A DNA stretch of 64,000 bases from Sclerurus mexicanus (Eukaryota > Chordata > Aves > Passeriformes > Furnariidae): positions 519,578 through 583,577 of the forward strand of contig VWZF01005817.1 of assembly GCA_013396755.1 (NCBI GenBank). Direction: 5' to 3'. The notes under the pieces are model-generated. The model was given only the letters and a program-made list of their open reading frames with translations, searched no databases and was not told where the DNA came from. How positions within the stretch are numbered: the first letter of the stretch is position 1; every line of letters starts with the position of its first letter. Shown here piece by piece: positions 10,245 to 22,010 of the stretch. The position numbers and the translations under genes were made by a program.

Positions 10245-11734
10245 AGCCTGCAGCTGGGGGGGACAGAAGTGAGGAGGGGGCATAGCCCTCCCTGTGCCCT
10301 TCCTGGGCTGCAGCTGGTGGTGACTCTGCTCCCCAGGTCCCAGTGGGGACAGGGGGGTGGCCACCAGCCTGGTGTGTGCAGATCAAGCCCCCTCAGGCTG
10401 AAGCCCCAGGTTTTTCTGGGGCCTCCTCGGTGATGGGAGTACTCAGCCTAGTATTCGGGTGAAAAATGAGGTGTGGGTGAGGCAATGCCTTGTCGCAGGA
10501 AAAGGTGGTGCAATAAGGACAATTTATTTTTTGCAGGAATACTCACCGGAATTTCATCCATGGAAAATCCTCTCACAGAGCTTACACGCGGGCAGAGACA
10601 AAAAGCTTGTTTACCAAGTATGAGGTAAAAAATTGTTTGCAAGTAGTAAAATGATGCTTTTCTCCCTTTATTTAATTTTTATTTTTCTCTGTAAGGGGAA
10701 CTAACAGGGGGAGCTTTTGTCCTCTACAGGCTTCCAAAGCTCCTGATACTGTTGGCAAAAGAGCTTTTGCTTGTTTTCCTTCTAGCTTGTGGCTCACAGG
10801 TAACGTGGATTGAACATGTTGGTTGTGACTGGTTAAAATCCGGGCTGTGCCCCCAAAGACCCCAGCAGGGTTAAGGTGCAGCACTGGGACAGCAGCAACC
10901 CGTGCTGCTTGGCAGGTAGAGAGCTCTGCAGTAAATTTGCAGCACAACCCCTGGTGGTATCTGGTATACTGAATCAGGTCCTTAAGCAATAAAGTCAGCA
11001 TGGGCAGGCTCCTGAGACATTCCTGCTTATTTCTCTCATGTTTTCATTGTCCATGCAGGTGTTCACTGTACACTTGCAGCTCCTGGAGCAGTCAGACTGC
11101 ATTAGGCTCCCTACTTCCATTAAAAAAGAAGGAATACATGAAAGTGTTTAGCTCTTGCAGACAAAAAGCTGGGAAGTACAACACAAGTGCAACTTAGCTG
11201 TTTTGATTTGTGGATCTCTGGGCTTGGGCAGTATTGTCTGTGTAAGAGTAAAGCAAGAAACACCGTACTGAATAAACCCAGTATGTGTGTTATTCTCAGT
11301 AGCAGCCAGTGACAAGCAGTAATAAATTACTGCTCAGGAGGGTGGCTGGGGCCAAATGAAAATATACTGTTAAGTGGTACATGAGCACCATCATTATGAA
11401 AATACACACCTTTGAGAGAACAAGAGTTGCACAAGGAATGCAGCTTTGGCGGTGATTAATGTATGTGCAAATGAACAATTTGCCAGAGCTCTGCATGTTT
11501 ATCCAGGCTGGAGAGCAATTGTGTCTTCCAGAACACCGGGGCAGCTGGTGGCCCTGTCAGCCTGTGCACAAGAGGACAGGGACAAACAGTTGGAGGGATG
11601 TTATCAGTGTCAATAGTGGCGTTGGCTCTGCTGCAGGTCCAGCAGTTCGTTGTCCCCTGGCCTGTGAGGTGGGGTTTTTATTTGTGCAGGGCCTGGCGTG
11701 GCAGGGGGTGGTTTGGGCTCAACCCCTGTCCCGG
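10245..11734. other. Intergenic, no gene seen
   Basis: GC-rich at first (10245-10440), then ordinary sequence. No exon, RNA gene or named repeat was recognised. Confidence 0.6.
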
Positions 11735-12222
11735 CATAGGAAGGACATGGACCTGTTGGAGTGAGTCCAGAGAAGGCCACCAAGATGATTAGAGGAATGG
11801 AGCACCGGTCCAAGTAGGAAAGGCTGAGAGAATGGGGATTGTTCAGCCTGGAAAAGAGAAATCTTCAGGGTGACCTGATTGCATACCAGTACCTGAAGGG
11901 AGCCTAAAGAAAAGATGGAGAGAGACTGTTTACAAGGGCCTGGAATGACAGGACAAGGGGAAATGGCTTCCCACTGACAGAGGACAGAGTTAGATGGCAT
12001 ATTAGGGAGAAATTCCTCCCTGTGAGGCTGGTGAGGCCCTGGCACAGGGTGCCCAGAGAAGCTGTGGCTGCCCCATCCCTGGAAATGTTCAAGGTCAGTT
12101 GGACGGGGCTTGGAGCAACCTGGGCTGGTGGAAGGTGTCCCTGCCCATGGCAGGGGGGTGGAACGAGATGATCCTTAAGGTCCCTTCCAACCCAAACCAC
12201 TCTGTAATTTTTTGATTGACAT
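11735..12222 (+). mobile_element. CR1 LINE 3' fragment
   Basis: Sense-strand CR1. It has GAGTGAGTCCAGAGAAGGCC, GATTGTTCAGCCTGGAAAAG and CCCATCCCTGGAAATGTTC, and ends at AAGGTCCCTTCCAACCCAAA followed by a degraded CTGTAATTTTTTGATT tail typical of the CR1 3' end. It is about 490 bp and 5'-truncated. Confidence 0.95.
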
Positions 12223-14949
12223 CTGAGAAGGGATGTTCTGGCTGTGTGCTAGAGGGGTGTCAGGATTTAGATGTGATAGATCTGTCCTGCTTTGGGGATG
12301 GCCATTCAGGGAAAACAGTCTGGCTCCCCAGAGGTTCAGTTTTGCTTTGTAGAGCTTAACTAATTAACCGGGTTTGGTGATGTTTAAAGGATATTCAAAT
12401 ATCCTGTGCTCTGCTCATGTCCCATCATTTTTTCAATAGGAATGTGGAGTTTTTTCCTGGTGTTTTAAAGCATAACAGACGCTCTTCTTGAGCCAAAAAT
12501 GCAATAACATCATGTTGGAAATCATGGGGAGAGGTAAATGCTAGAATTACAAATACCAGATTAAGGTTATTTTTAAATCATACTAGGGCCTACATCCAAG
12601 AAAGAAAAATCAGGCTTAATTAGCACTGTGCTCTGCTCTGTTAATAAGAAGAAGGAAAAAGGGGATGAGGCTGAATAGAGGCATACAAAAGGGATGGTGT
12701 TTCTGGTTTGGCTGCTGTTTGACAGTACCCTAGACTCTCTTCTTTTGAGGCTGTAGGGAGCAAGCAATGATTTCTAGCCTGGCTCTGAGTCCCTATTGTA
12801 AGCCTGTTTTCTACAGCTGTTTTTTTTCCATGTAGCAGACCAAGAGCGGTGTAGAGAAACAGGTTAATTTGGCTTTCTATTAATTTGTTAGGATAGGAAG
12901 AGAACCAGTTAGGATCCTCCGGCTAATCCTGCAGCTGCCTTTGGGCTCACAGAGGGGTAGGCTGGGCCTGGCAGTGGACCAGGAAGACCCAGCCAAAATG
13001 TAGGACTTCCATCCAAAGTGGAAGTCCATGGTTGGTCTGGTTTGGGGCTTCAGAGATGAAGGGTCGTCAGTGGTGAGCGTTACACCGGTGGTCTGCCCTG
13101 GATCTGCCCTACCCCAGTGAAGGTGTCTCACAGCCATGAGACTGCTTTGGAAAAGCATAGGCTTGTGGGCATCTCTGCCTGTATGAAAACAATTGTGAGC
13201 TTTTAAATTCTCCATCATATCAAGGTTATTTTCCTTTACTAGGCCCTGTTTTCATTTAAATATCTCCCCATGCCTTAATCATGTGCAAACAACACCTTGA
13301 GTCCTTTATGCTCTTTCTGAGCTGCCTTCAAGCAAAGGTTGTGACATCTCAAAACAATGGTATTTAGCATGGTGTAAGACAAATCCATCTCTGTCCTACT
13401 CCAACTCCTGTTTTCTTCACTGGCAGTTATTTAAATGGGAAGCATGGAAGCACAGATGAGGAAGATGTTACATTCACAAGGGGCACTGCTTTGTCTGCAT
13501 TGGTCTGGTTTCTGGTCTCTTCCTTCAGGATGCTCTTTGCCAGGCACTGGGCTTCAGTTTCTCCAGTCTCACAGAGACCACAGTCTTGCAAGCAATACAT
13601 TCAGTATGATGGGATTGCTTACTGCAAAGCTGAGTTCTCATGAAGGTGCATGCTCAGGCAGGCTTCGAGTGCCCTGTCTCAAATATTGCACAACAGCAGA
13701 GGTGGGAGTGGAATTGAACCCAGGCTATTTCGCGATGGTTAGTGCTATATCCAGGCTTTTGGGTTATATGCCTTTTCCTTTCAGGGTTCATGAGAACTGC
13801 AGGGTAAAATCTTTTTGGTGTATTCCAGGAGAAAAAGAGCTGCTAAGTATTGCTCTGTTGAACCTTGTTCAAAACCTGCCACTTGCCACAGTTGCCAGAT
13901 CTCTGGGGTAGGTTCAGCATGGAGCTGGTGAGCAGGGTAGCCGGGAGCATTCCACAGTAACAGAGAGGCCCAAGAGCTCTGATGCATTTTGAGTTTCTTT
14001 TTCAGCCCTTATCAGCTTGGAGCAGCTTTTGTTTTACTGTGTTCCTCAGGGGTCTCAGCTAAATCACATCCATGGCATGCCGTGTGTCAGCTGTCTTTGT
14101 AAATCCCTGCTCAGGGTCCCACGTAGCTGCAGAGACAACAGCGAGCCTCTTAGCTAAAGTTCAGAGGTACCAAAGAGCTTTGCCTGTACAGTTTGACCTG
14201 GGGTGTGAAGACTACATCCCCTCTTCACTCACCAAGACAAGTAGTTGGTTTTCCCACACCTTTGATACCAATGTCTGTTGCTTTTCCTGTGAAAGAAACA
14301 ATTCCCTTGTAATAGAATAAATATTTCAGATTTCAACCTGGGTTATTCTCCTAATGCTCTGGGTTATGAACGAGACCCAGAGGTGCATAAAGTGAACCAC
14401 GATTTATTTTCTGAATGTTCCCATTCCTTACCTCACAGAGGCTTGTTCCTACCCAAGCATAGAAAGAATAATAATAATAAAAAGGCAAGAAATAAGTTTC
14501 TCCTGTTGGTGACTTGGTGCCCACTCTGTGATCTGAACCTGCCATGCAGAATGAATCAGAGAGCAGGAAACCCTGTGTTGGTGGGGGAAGAAGCAGTTTG
14601 CGAAGTGCAAGCAAAGGGCAAAGGGGTGTTTTATGGAAGGGCCGTGTGCCCCCAGAGCAGCCTCAGCTGAGCAAGAGGAACACAGTGGTGCTGGAATGTT
14701 ACTGACGGGCAGCAGGGAGGAAGATGGTGCTGGAAGGGTGTGAATGAACAGCTCTGTTTGTAATTCTATATGTGGGGTTTGCAGTTAAAAAAACTCCTCA
14801 CCCACTTTGAGGCTCTTTCTGTGTCTTCTTGAGCTATTTTTGTGAAAGGAAGGATTCCCAGGAAAAAGAAAAGAGGGGAAATTTGTTTGTTTTGTGTGTG
14901 TGTAGTGAAGAAATGACATCTGCAAATAACAGGCTGATTTACCTTTCCA
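12223..14949. other. Intergenic, MIR-like remnant only
   Basis: About 2.7 kb without a recognisable gene. The only structured item is the SINE-like remnant near 13655-13775, listed separately. Confidence 0.55.
13655..13775 (-). mobile_element. Possible MIR/CORE-SINE remnant
   Basis: On the minus strand GCCTGGGTTCAATTCCACTC resembles the tRNA-derived part of MIR-type SINEs (box B-like GGTTCAATTCC) and is followed by CCCACCTCTGC. Both extremities are degraded. A tRNA gene is unlikely because no acceptor stem or cloverleaf can be paired. The assignment is by eye. Confidence 0.35.
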
Positions 14950-15130
14950 TAGCCCCATGGAATCATGGAATGGATTAGGTTGAAAGGGACCTTGAAGCTC
15001 ATCTCATTCCACGCCCTGCCATGGGCAGGGACACCTTCCACTAGACCAGGTTGCTCCAAGCCCTGTCCAGCCTGGTCTTGATCACTTGAGGGATGGGGCA
15101 GCTACAGCTTCTCTGGGCAATTCAAACATT
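14950..15130 (-). mobile_element. CR1 LINE 3' fragment
   Basis: Runs from CATGGAATGGATTAGGTTG through CCCTGCCATGGGCAGGGAC and GGTTGCTCCAAGCCCTG to GCTACAGCTTCTCTGGGCA. It is the complement of the terminal portion of CR1, diverged from the copies at 12 kb and 21.7 kb. Confidence 0.9.
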
Positions 15131-15210
15131 TCCCAGAGGAGCAGTTTTTATAGATGCCTCCCTTTGCCCCCAGCTCTTTGGACACTGCATTTGTGTCGCT
15201 GGGTGAGAGG

Positions 15211-15266
15211 GATGCTGTCAGGATAGCAGTCCTGCCGGGATGCTGTCAGGATAGCAGTCCTGCCGG
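15211..15266. repeat. Perfect 28-bp tandem duplication
   Basis: The 28-base unit beginning GATGCTGTCAGGATAGCAGT and ending CCTGCCGG occurs twice in direct succession (15211-15238 and 15239-15266) with no mismatch. A third copy starts with GATG and then departs. Perfect identity suggests a recent event. Confidence 0.97.
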
Positions 15267-16734
15267 GATGCGATCGAGCTGTGCAGGGAACCGGCTCCCA
15301 CTAGAGCGCGCTAAGACAGTTAAAATGGGAATGGTTTTCTTCTGGCGTCGGGGTGGTACCATCAAAGATGCCTATGCACGAAATGGCACTTCTGTTTTCA
15401 CACTGGGAATCTGGCTGGGTTTCCCGTCGTTTGGCCACAGTTTTCCCTGGATGAGGCTGAAGCGTGCTGCAAAGCCCAGCGTAGCTGCCCTGAGGTCTGG
15501 GCTGAGTCAAGTGCTGGCAAAGGCCTCTTGGAAGACCCCAGCCTGTACAGGATGGGCAAGGGAGAAGCTTTGTTCTCAAGCCCTGTCTCATCCCACAGTC
15601 CCTTTGTTTGCTGCTCTCTGTGGCAGAGGAAGTGGAAATCTGTGCTGTGCTGGGACAAGGACAGGAGTCCCTCTCAAGGTCCCATTAATGGTCTGCTGTT
15701 GTCATTTGTGCTTTTCAAAGCTGCCCCTCACAAACTTGCCCGTCATCACAGGAGGATTTTCTGCCTCAACCCGGGCTCCTAGACCCCTGTCTGCCACCCT
15801 CGTTTGCTTCATGTTTACTTAATTAGCCAGCTGGAGCATAATTCCTTTCATGATCTACAGTCTAATACATAAAGATGACAGTGACATGAATCTTGGCTTA
15901 GGATTCAATTTGCATGTTAATTCATTGTGGTTCCCCAGATAGCTGGAATTTGCTCTGACAGGATCTGGGAGCTGATGAAATGCTCCATGGGCGGGGTGTT
16001 CTGTGTCCCATCGAGAGCCTGGAGCGATAGGTGACATAGTTTTGCTGTCCACCAGGCATCATCTGTTGTAGAGGGTGGAGGATTCACAGCAAAAATCATC
16101 GTTGAGGAGTTTTTATTAGTACACAATGCAAACAGAGTCACGGCTCTGGCAGTTGGGAAGCATCTGGAAATCGGTGAAGCCTGGCAAGAGAGCCAGCAAC
16201 AGATTAGGGAATGCAGGCATTTTGTGTAGCAATCCAGCCCCAGTCATCTTTGGTTCAGAAAGTCCCCGAGACACTTGTCTAGGAAAGAGACAGGGAGGAA
16301 AAAGTGGCTTCCCTGAGTGGAAGACTATCTCTGAAGGCTTTAGGCACAAACCCCATCACTCCATGAAACTCACCTCTCTGCCTAACATCCAGGAGCTGGC
16401 TTACAGGGAAGGGAGTGCTGCCACCCTGTATTCATTTCCAGCCCTCTGGGGGACCCAGGAAAACCCTGTCCGACTGCTGACAGGCTCACAGGAGACCTGA
16501 CAGCAAATGCAGGCAGAGCTGCCATTTTCCAGCATGCCTGAAAAAACAGCAGCTTGCCAAAGGGGACACAAGGATGCTCTCCTGGAAGAACAGACACAGG
16601 TGGTTATTTATGTGTTACATTAGAGCTCTCTGCGATCCAGACCCCTGGGAGCTGGGATACGGGATCAAAACAGGGCTTGCTGCAAGGCGCTGTGAGTGGA
16701 ATAGAAATCATGGCTAAACAGGAGGATGGAAACG

Positions 16735-16800
16735 GAGACAGAGTTGTGTGAGGAGACATGGCCAGCATCACACAGCAGCCAGTGGCACAGCCAGCGAGGC
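16735..16800 (-). mobile_element. Possible MIR-like SINE remnant
   Basis: The plus strand reads GGAAACGGAGACAGAG, then CATCACACAGCAG and CAGTGGCACAGCC. This is the order of words seen in the complement of MIR (GGAAACTGAGGC..., GGTCACACAGCTAG, GTGGCAGAGC). Short and degraded, so tentative. Confidence 0.35.
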
Positions 16801-19800
16801 TTGGAGCAGCCTCTGCCTGGCAGATGGGTTTATCCTCATCAAGATGGGTTTAGCTGCAGCAAATCAACCATTTTCAGATTTTGCTGATTTTACAGAGGCT
16901 AATTTCAATTACAGAAGGGAAGAGGAGAACATTTTTTCATAAATCATATTCCTTTCTTTTTTTTACTCCCAAGTAACTGGACCAGGTCACTGTGTTTTGG
17001 CCTTAAAACATGGATAACATTTTAATGAAGAATTGTGGAGGGGAAAAAATGAAAATAAATGTTGTCTCTTTTCTGTGTTCAAAACTCAATGGTTTTGGAT
17101 TCCCCAGGAGTTTCTTGTGCTTTCTAAAATGCTGTTATCCTGTATGCCCTGCATTCATAATCAGTTGTGGCTCCTTCTTTCTGTTATGACCTTCCTTGCT
17201 CAGAGTCTTCAGTTGCAACAGAACAATTTCTGGCCTTTCAGAATCATCTCATAGAAGTTTTATGGCTAGGAATGACTAGAAAAGAAAGGGCTGAGGTTTT
17301 GGTTATTTTGCACAGAAAACATTATTGAAACAAACCTTTAACTTTTCACCTCAATCAAAGCCAAGTTTCTCAGCTTTTTGTTAAAAACCAAGTATTTGAA
17401 ATTGTTGAGAAGGCCTTAAAATGAACACTTCCGGATTCTAGAATAAACAGTGTCATTTTCCAGATAGTACTTTTCAGAAAACTAGGATTTAATCAGGTAG
17501 CTACTATTCCATTAACCAGGGTCCCCAGGTAAACATTCTGAGCTGGCTCAGATTTGGGAAATGCAAGGTTATGATTGCCCTGTGGAAATTCAGGGAGGGG
17601 TATTGGCATTTCCCTGCATGAGACGGGGGCAGCAGCATGTCTGTATTTGCAGTGCAGGTGAAATCTATTGATGAACTGCCCCAGGCCTCCATCAGTCCTG
17701 GGCACAGACTGCCAGTGTTCCTGTGGCAAACCCACCTGGAAGAGGCAGGGAGCCTTCAAGGTGGGGATGACAAACACCACCCCTCACCAGGCAGAGCTGA
17801 GGAAGGAACTAATCAACCTGCTCCTGGCTCCTGCCAGTGTTCAAGCTGTGTCCTGACTTGCTTGTTGATTCCTGACCCTTTTGGGGCAGGATCAGCATTG
17901 GCTTTGCATGGTGCATCTTTTCCTCATTTCTGGCTCTCTCCTCTGTGCCCATCTGTGTTCCTGCTCTGGAGTCACTGGAGCTCTCAGCTCTGCTTTAATT
18001 GTGTGGAGCTGTTTTCCTGCTCTAAATGAGCAGACACATGGGGGTGACAGTTCTGGCCCTGTATGAGTTCAGTGGGAGAAACTGAGGCTGGCACTCAGGC
18101 CAAGGCAACAGGGCCAGAGGGAATTAATGGGGCTTCCTGTAAAACACAGCTACACACTTTCAAGCAGGTTCTTCAATTTACCTAACTAATGTTTTCTCTA
18201 ATTTTTTCTTCAACCCTGCTTTTTAATTTGTGGTAATATCATAAATCATATAATTATGACCTCATCCCATTCTCTATTAAGAGCTGGGTGACAAATAAGG
18301 CCAGAGTAACACTTCAGTTTATTTTGCTGTGTTTTATTGATCAGTTGAAAAGAAGCAAAACATGCTGGGGACAGAATTCCCAGAATATAAAATTTTGCTG
18401 GCAATATGCAATATTTAGCTATTTCCGGAGAGCTGGAAGGTAGGACTGTTTTGTTTTGTTCTTATTTACACTGTTTTTCACATAAACACACACCTTGTCA
18501 GGCCTGGAAAAAGACTTGCTTGGGTCTGTTCATGTCCTTTTAACCCACCTCACAAGCACACGTCAGCCTCATAACAAACACACGGGGGGAAGAATGATTT
18601 CTCTAGGCAAGAGAAATCCAGCTTAATCCAATGGGTCAGATAAAAATCCTTCAAATAGAACATGGAGAGTTCTTTCTTTATAGATTAACCACTGCAAGGG
18701 ACTGAAATCCCAGTTTTAGGCAGCATCAAGTCCCACTGATGCCATAAGCCCTGGCAAGGAGCACACTGAGACTTGGAGTGAAGAATACATGTGATTGAGT
18801 CTTGTGAAGTGTTTTTCACTCCTGGATTAAAGTTAGAGACTTGGGCCTAATGTTACAGTTTGGGGAAAGGATGTTAATTCTTCACATCCTCTATTTTTGT
18901 TCAGTTTTGATGTTCCTTTGCCAAAGGCCTTTACTGACTCACTGATTGTAATTTTACTGAGTCATCCACCTGGAAAGAGGGTAGCTCATTTCTTGAGAGC
19001 CATTTTAGCTAAAGCCATCCTCTTTTAAGCATCGTGGGAAGACCCTGAATGCTGAATGTCATAGGGTTCCCTGACTTCCCAAGAAGCAGGGATAAATGCC
19101 AAGGCTGTGGGAAGTCCCCTGCTCTGATGCAGACCTCCGGTGTGACACCTGGAGCAGATCCTACCCTTGCACAACAGAAACAAGCCAGAGCTACAGCAGG
19201 GAGTAGACTTAGCCTTCCCAGTTTAACCCATAAAGAAGTTTCCACACTGTTAACCAAAGCATACGACGTGGCTGGCTGTGCCAGGCTTGGTTTAACGCCG
19301 GGCTGTGGCAGGTTCTCCCTGGCTGGTGCTGGTCAGAGGCTGTGCCTGGCCCTGCTGGCATGGCTGGTGTGAGCAGGACTAGATAAATTCCTTCCAGTCC
19401 TTTCCCACCTTCTGATTTCACCTTTTCCCTGCCATCAATATTTATGCTCTCCTGTGCCCAAAGACTCACTGCTACTTGCTTTGCAGCTGATCACATAATT
19501 TCACTGCAGATCTTGGAATAATTAGTGGGTTTGTGTTGGTTTCTTTCTGAGAATGATGAGACTTTGGTGGTTTGGGTTTTGGTTTTGTTGTTTGTTTACT
19601 TGTTTTGCTTTTTAATTCAGAAGATGAAACTCTAATTAATTTACTTCAGAAAGCAGAAAGCTGCGACTGAAAGTTGCACGGAGGATGAAAACTGGAAGGC
19701 AAACATTGAGAATATATGGAGGGTTTTTATAAACCTGTCAATTTTCAAGCCTAACTTGAAAGCTGTGGTTGTTTGGGGTGGACAGTACTACACAAACAAT

Positions 19801-21660
19801 ACCACTTCCAAGGCTGTGCATTCACAAGCCTCTTGGTGTTGGCACTGTAAAAGCACTGCTATTTCTCCTGCAAACTATATCGTGCAATACTATTCATACC
19901 AGTTTGATGCCGAGTCATGAGCTGTGTCATGCAATGCACTCATTTCTTTTACTTCCACCTGGTAGCTAAAATCCTGTAGCCCTCTTGAGCTTGCCTTGCT
20001 GTTTCCCCCTGATTTTCACTTGTGCCGAGTCATCTTTGCAAGACTCGCCTTCCCCCTGTGTTCTCCTCTCTACAGCATGACCAAAATTTGTTTGCACTGG
20101 ATTTTTATGAGGTTTTTTCCCTCACTAACAAAGGGCCAACTTGTCTTTGGAAGTTGCCCCCATCGGTTCTGACATTTCCTGCCTCCTGCCATTGCTTAGC
20201 ATTAGTGTCTATCACTTCCCCTGATTTTCCTGGAAGAAATTCTGATTAGGCAGTAAGTGCCAGGCTATCCATCATTTCATGCCAGGCACAAGTCACGTGG
20301 TGCTTCTCAGTCTATAAGGCACAGATCATTCTTAATCAACCCAAGTGTGCCACGAGTGAAAGAGCTAAAGACCTGATTTCCATGGCCATCCCCTTGGGAT
20401 CCTGTCTGACACTACAGAAGTGAGGCAGAGCCATTGTAAGTGCCATGTAACAGTGCAGCACAGCTGATTAAACCCCTGCAAAGCTCAGATGGCTTCACAA
20501 AAGCCCTGTCAGTCTGCTTGCCTTTGACTTCAGGTGTTATTTTCATTTATTTGCAGTATCACCCCTTATATGTAGAGTGTTTGCTAAACCCTGAAGAATA
20601 ATGGTCCTGTCCCACCTAGCTGACAGCAGAAGGGCTGACAAAGGGAAGGGGATGCAGTAAACGTGGTAATTTATGTATGAGTCAAGCTTCCCAGCCAGCT
20701 GTGCTGATAAAAAATGGCTGGAAAAGAACAACAAAATTACCTTTGTGAAAAAAAAACCAAAACAACCAAACCAAACACCTAAATATTTGGGGCAGCAGTT
20801 AAAGATGACTTATTGCCAACAGCACAGGGAAGGGAGTCCTTGAGAGGCACTGAGGTTTCTCAGATGCAGGCCTGTGTAGGGAGCAATGTTTGTGGCACAC
20901 ACACCTGCACCTAACACAGTATGGAGACAGCAGCAGAAGGCCTTGCCTATGGCACAGAGAAACCTGGTAAGGAGGCAAGAAAACAGCAGATACCAAGCAT
21001 TGCAGATGAGAATTGGTAAGCAGGGGTGGAGTTATGGGCTGAGAGAAGTTGGTGAGCCAGGGGAGGAAGAATTCAGAGGTACATTTTTGGCAAATTGCTA
21101 AGTGGTCCCATAACCATCAATGCACAGAATTCTGCAGGAAGATTTGTGTTTTCATCCAGCAGCATGACTTGGGGACTGACTTTGCTCCACTTGGAGGCAA
21201 TGACAGCCTCCCATTGATTCATGGGAGTCATAGAAATCAAAGAAAACTTGCTGTGGCAACTGGTTAATTCCATAAAAGCATTGATTTTTCGGGCTGGACA
21301 ATTAAAGAGCATGAATACAGTGTAGCTGATTTCTGTCTCTGAATTAATGTAACAAATGATCATTGATTCAAGTGAGAGGAAACTGTACCCCAAAGGAAAG
21401 GACCTTACATATTCAAAAATCCCCCAGCCTGTGCAGGGTGATCTTTAGTGTAGATAGATTTGGTTACCTTTCTGCACATGTGTTGGTTAACAGGACTTAG
21501 GAGTGAGCTGACTGGGTCCTCCTCACCTCACAGAGCAGCTGAGGTAAAGGCAGACACAAAGGGACAGGGAAGACCCCGGAAAAGGGATGCAGGAGCCCAT
21601 AGGGTTCCAAACAGCATCACTTCAGATGAATGGCTGTGGTTTTCCCATGGGTTTGAGACA

Positions 21661-22010
21661 GATTCACAGAATGGTTTGGGTTGGAAGGGACCTTAAGAAT
21701 CATCTTGTTCCACCCCCTGCCATGGGCAGAGACACCTTCCACCAGCCCAGGTTGCTCCAAGCCCCGTCCAACCTGGCCTTGGATGCTTCCAGGGATGGGG
21801 CAGCCACAGCTTCTCTGGGCACCCTGTGCCAGGGCCTCACCACCCTCACAGGGAAGAACTTTTTCTTACTATCTAATCTAAACCTGCTCTCTGACAGTTT
21901 TAAGTGATTCCCCTTCGTCCTGTCACTTCAGGCTCTTGTAAATAGCCTCTCTCCATCTTTGTTGTAGGCCCCTTCAGGTACTGGTAGGCTGCAATTAGGT
22001 CATCCCAGTA
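21661..22010 (-). mobile_element. CR1 LINE 3' fragment
   Basis: Starts ATTCACAGAATGGTTTGGGT and GGAAGGGACCTTAAGAATC, continues through CCACAGCTTCTCTGGGCACC and CACAGGGAAGAAC, and reaches CCTTCAGGTACTGGTAGGC. It is the complement of CR1. Its first 230 bases are very similar, inverted, to the 3' parts of the copies at 12.0-12.2 kb and 38.25-38.46 kb. Confidence 0.95.

Larger units (their letters stand above)
15131..21660. other. Intergenic, no gene seen
   Basis: About 6.5 kb between CR1 copies. It holds a 28-bp tandem duplication at 15211 and a possible SINE remnant near 16735, both listed separately. An open frame of 222 codons at 15154-15822 has no recognisable motif and is treated as chance. 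Confidence 0.55.

Noticed and set aside
13690..13760. tRNA gene on the minus strand suggested by a box B-like GGTTCAATTCC
   Set aside because: No acceptor stem, no anticodon arm and no proper box A at the right distance. A SINE remnant explains it better.
15154..15822. Plus-strand open frame of 222 codons in the intergenic region
   Set aside because: No recognisable motif, no splice context, and it overlaps a CR1 edge region. It contains a recent 28-bp duplication that would shift a real frame.
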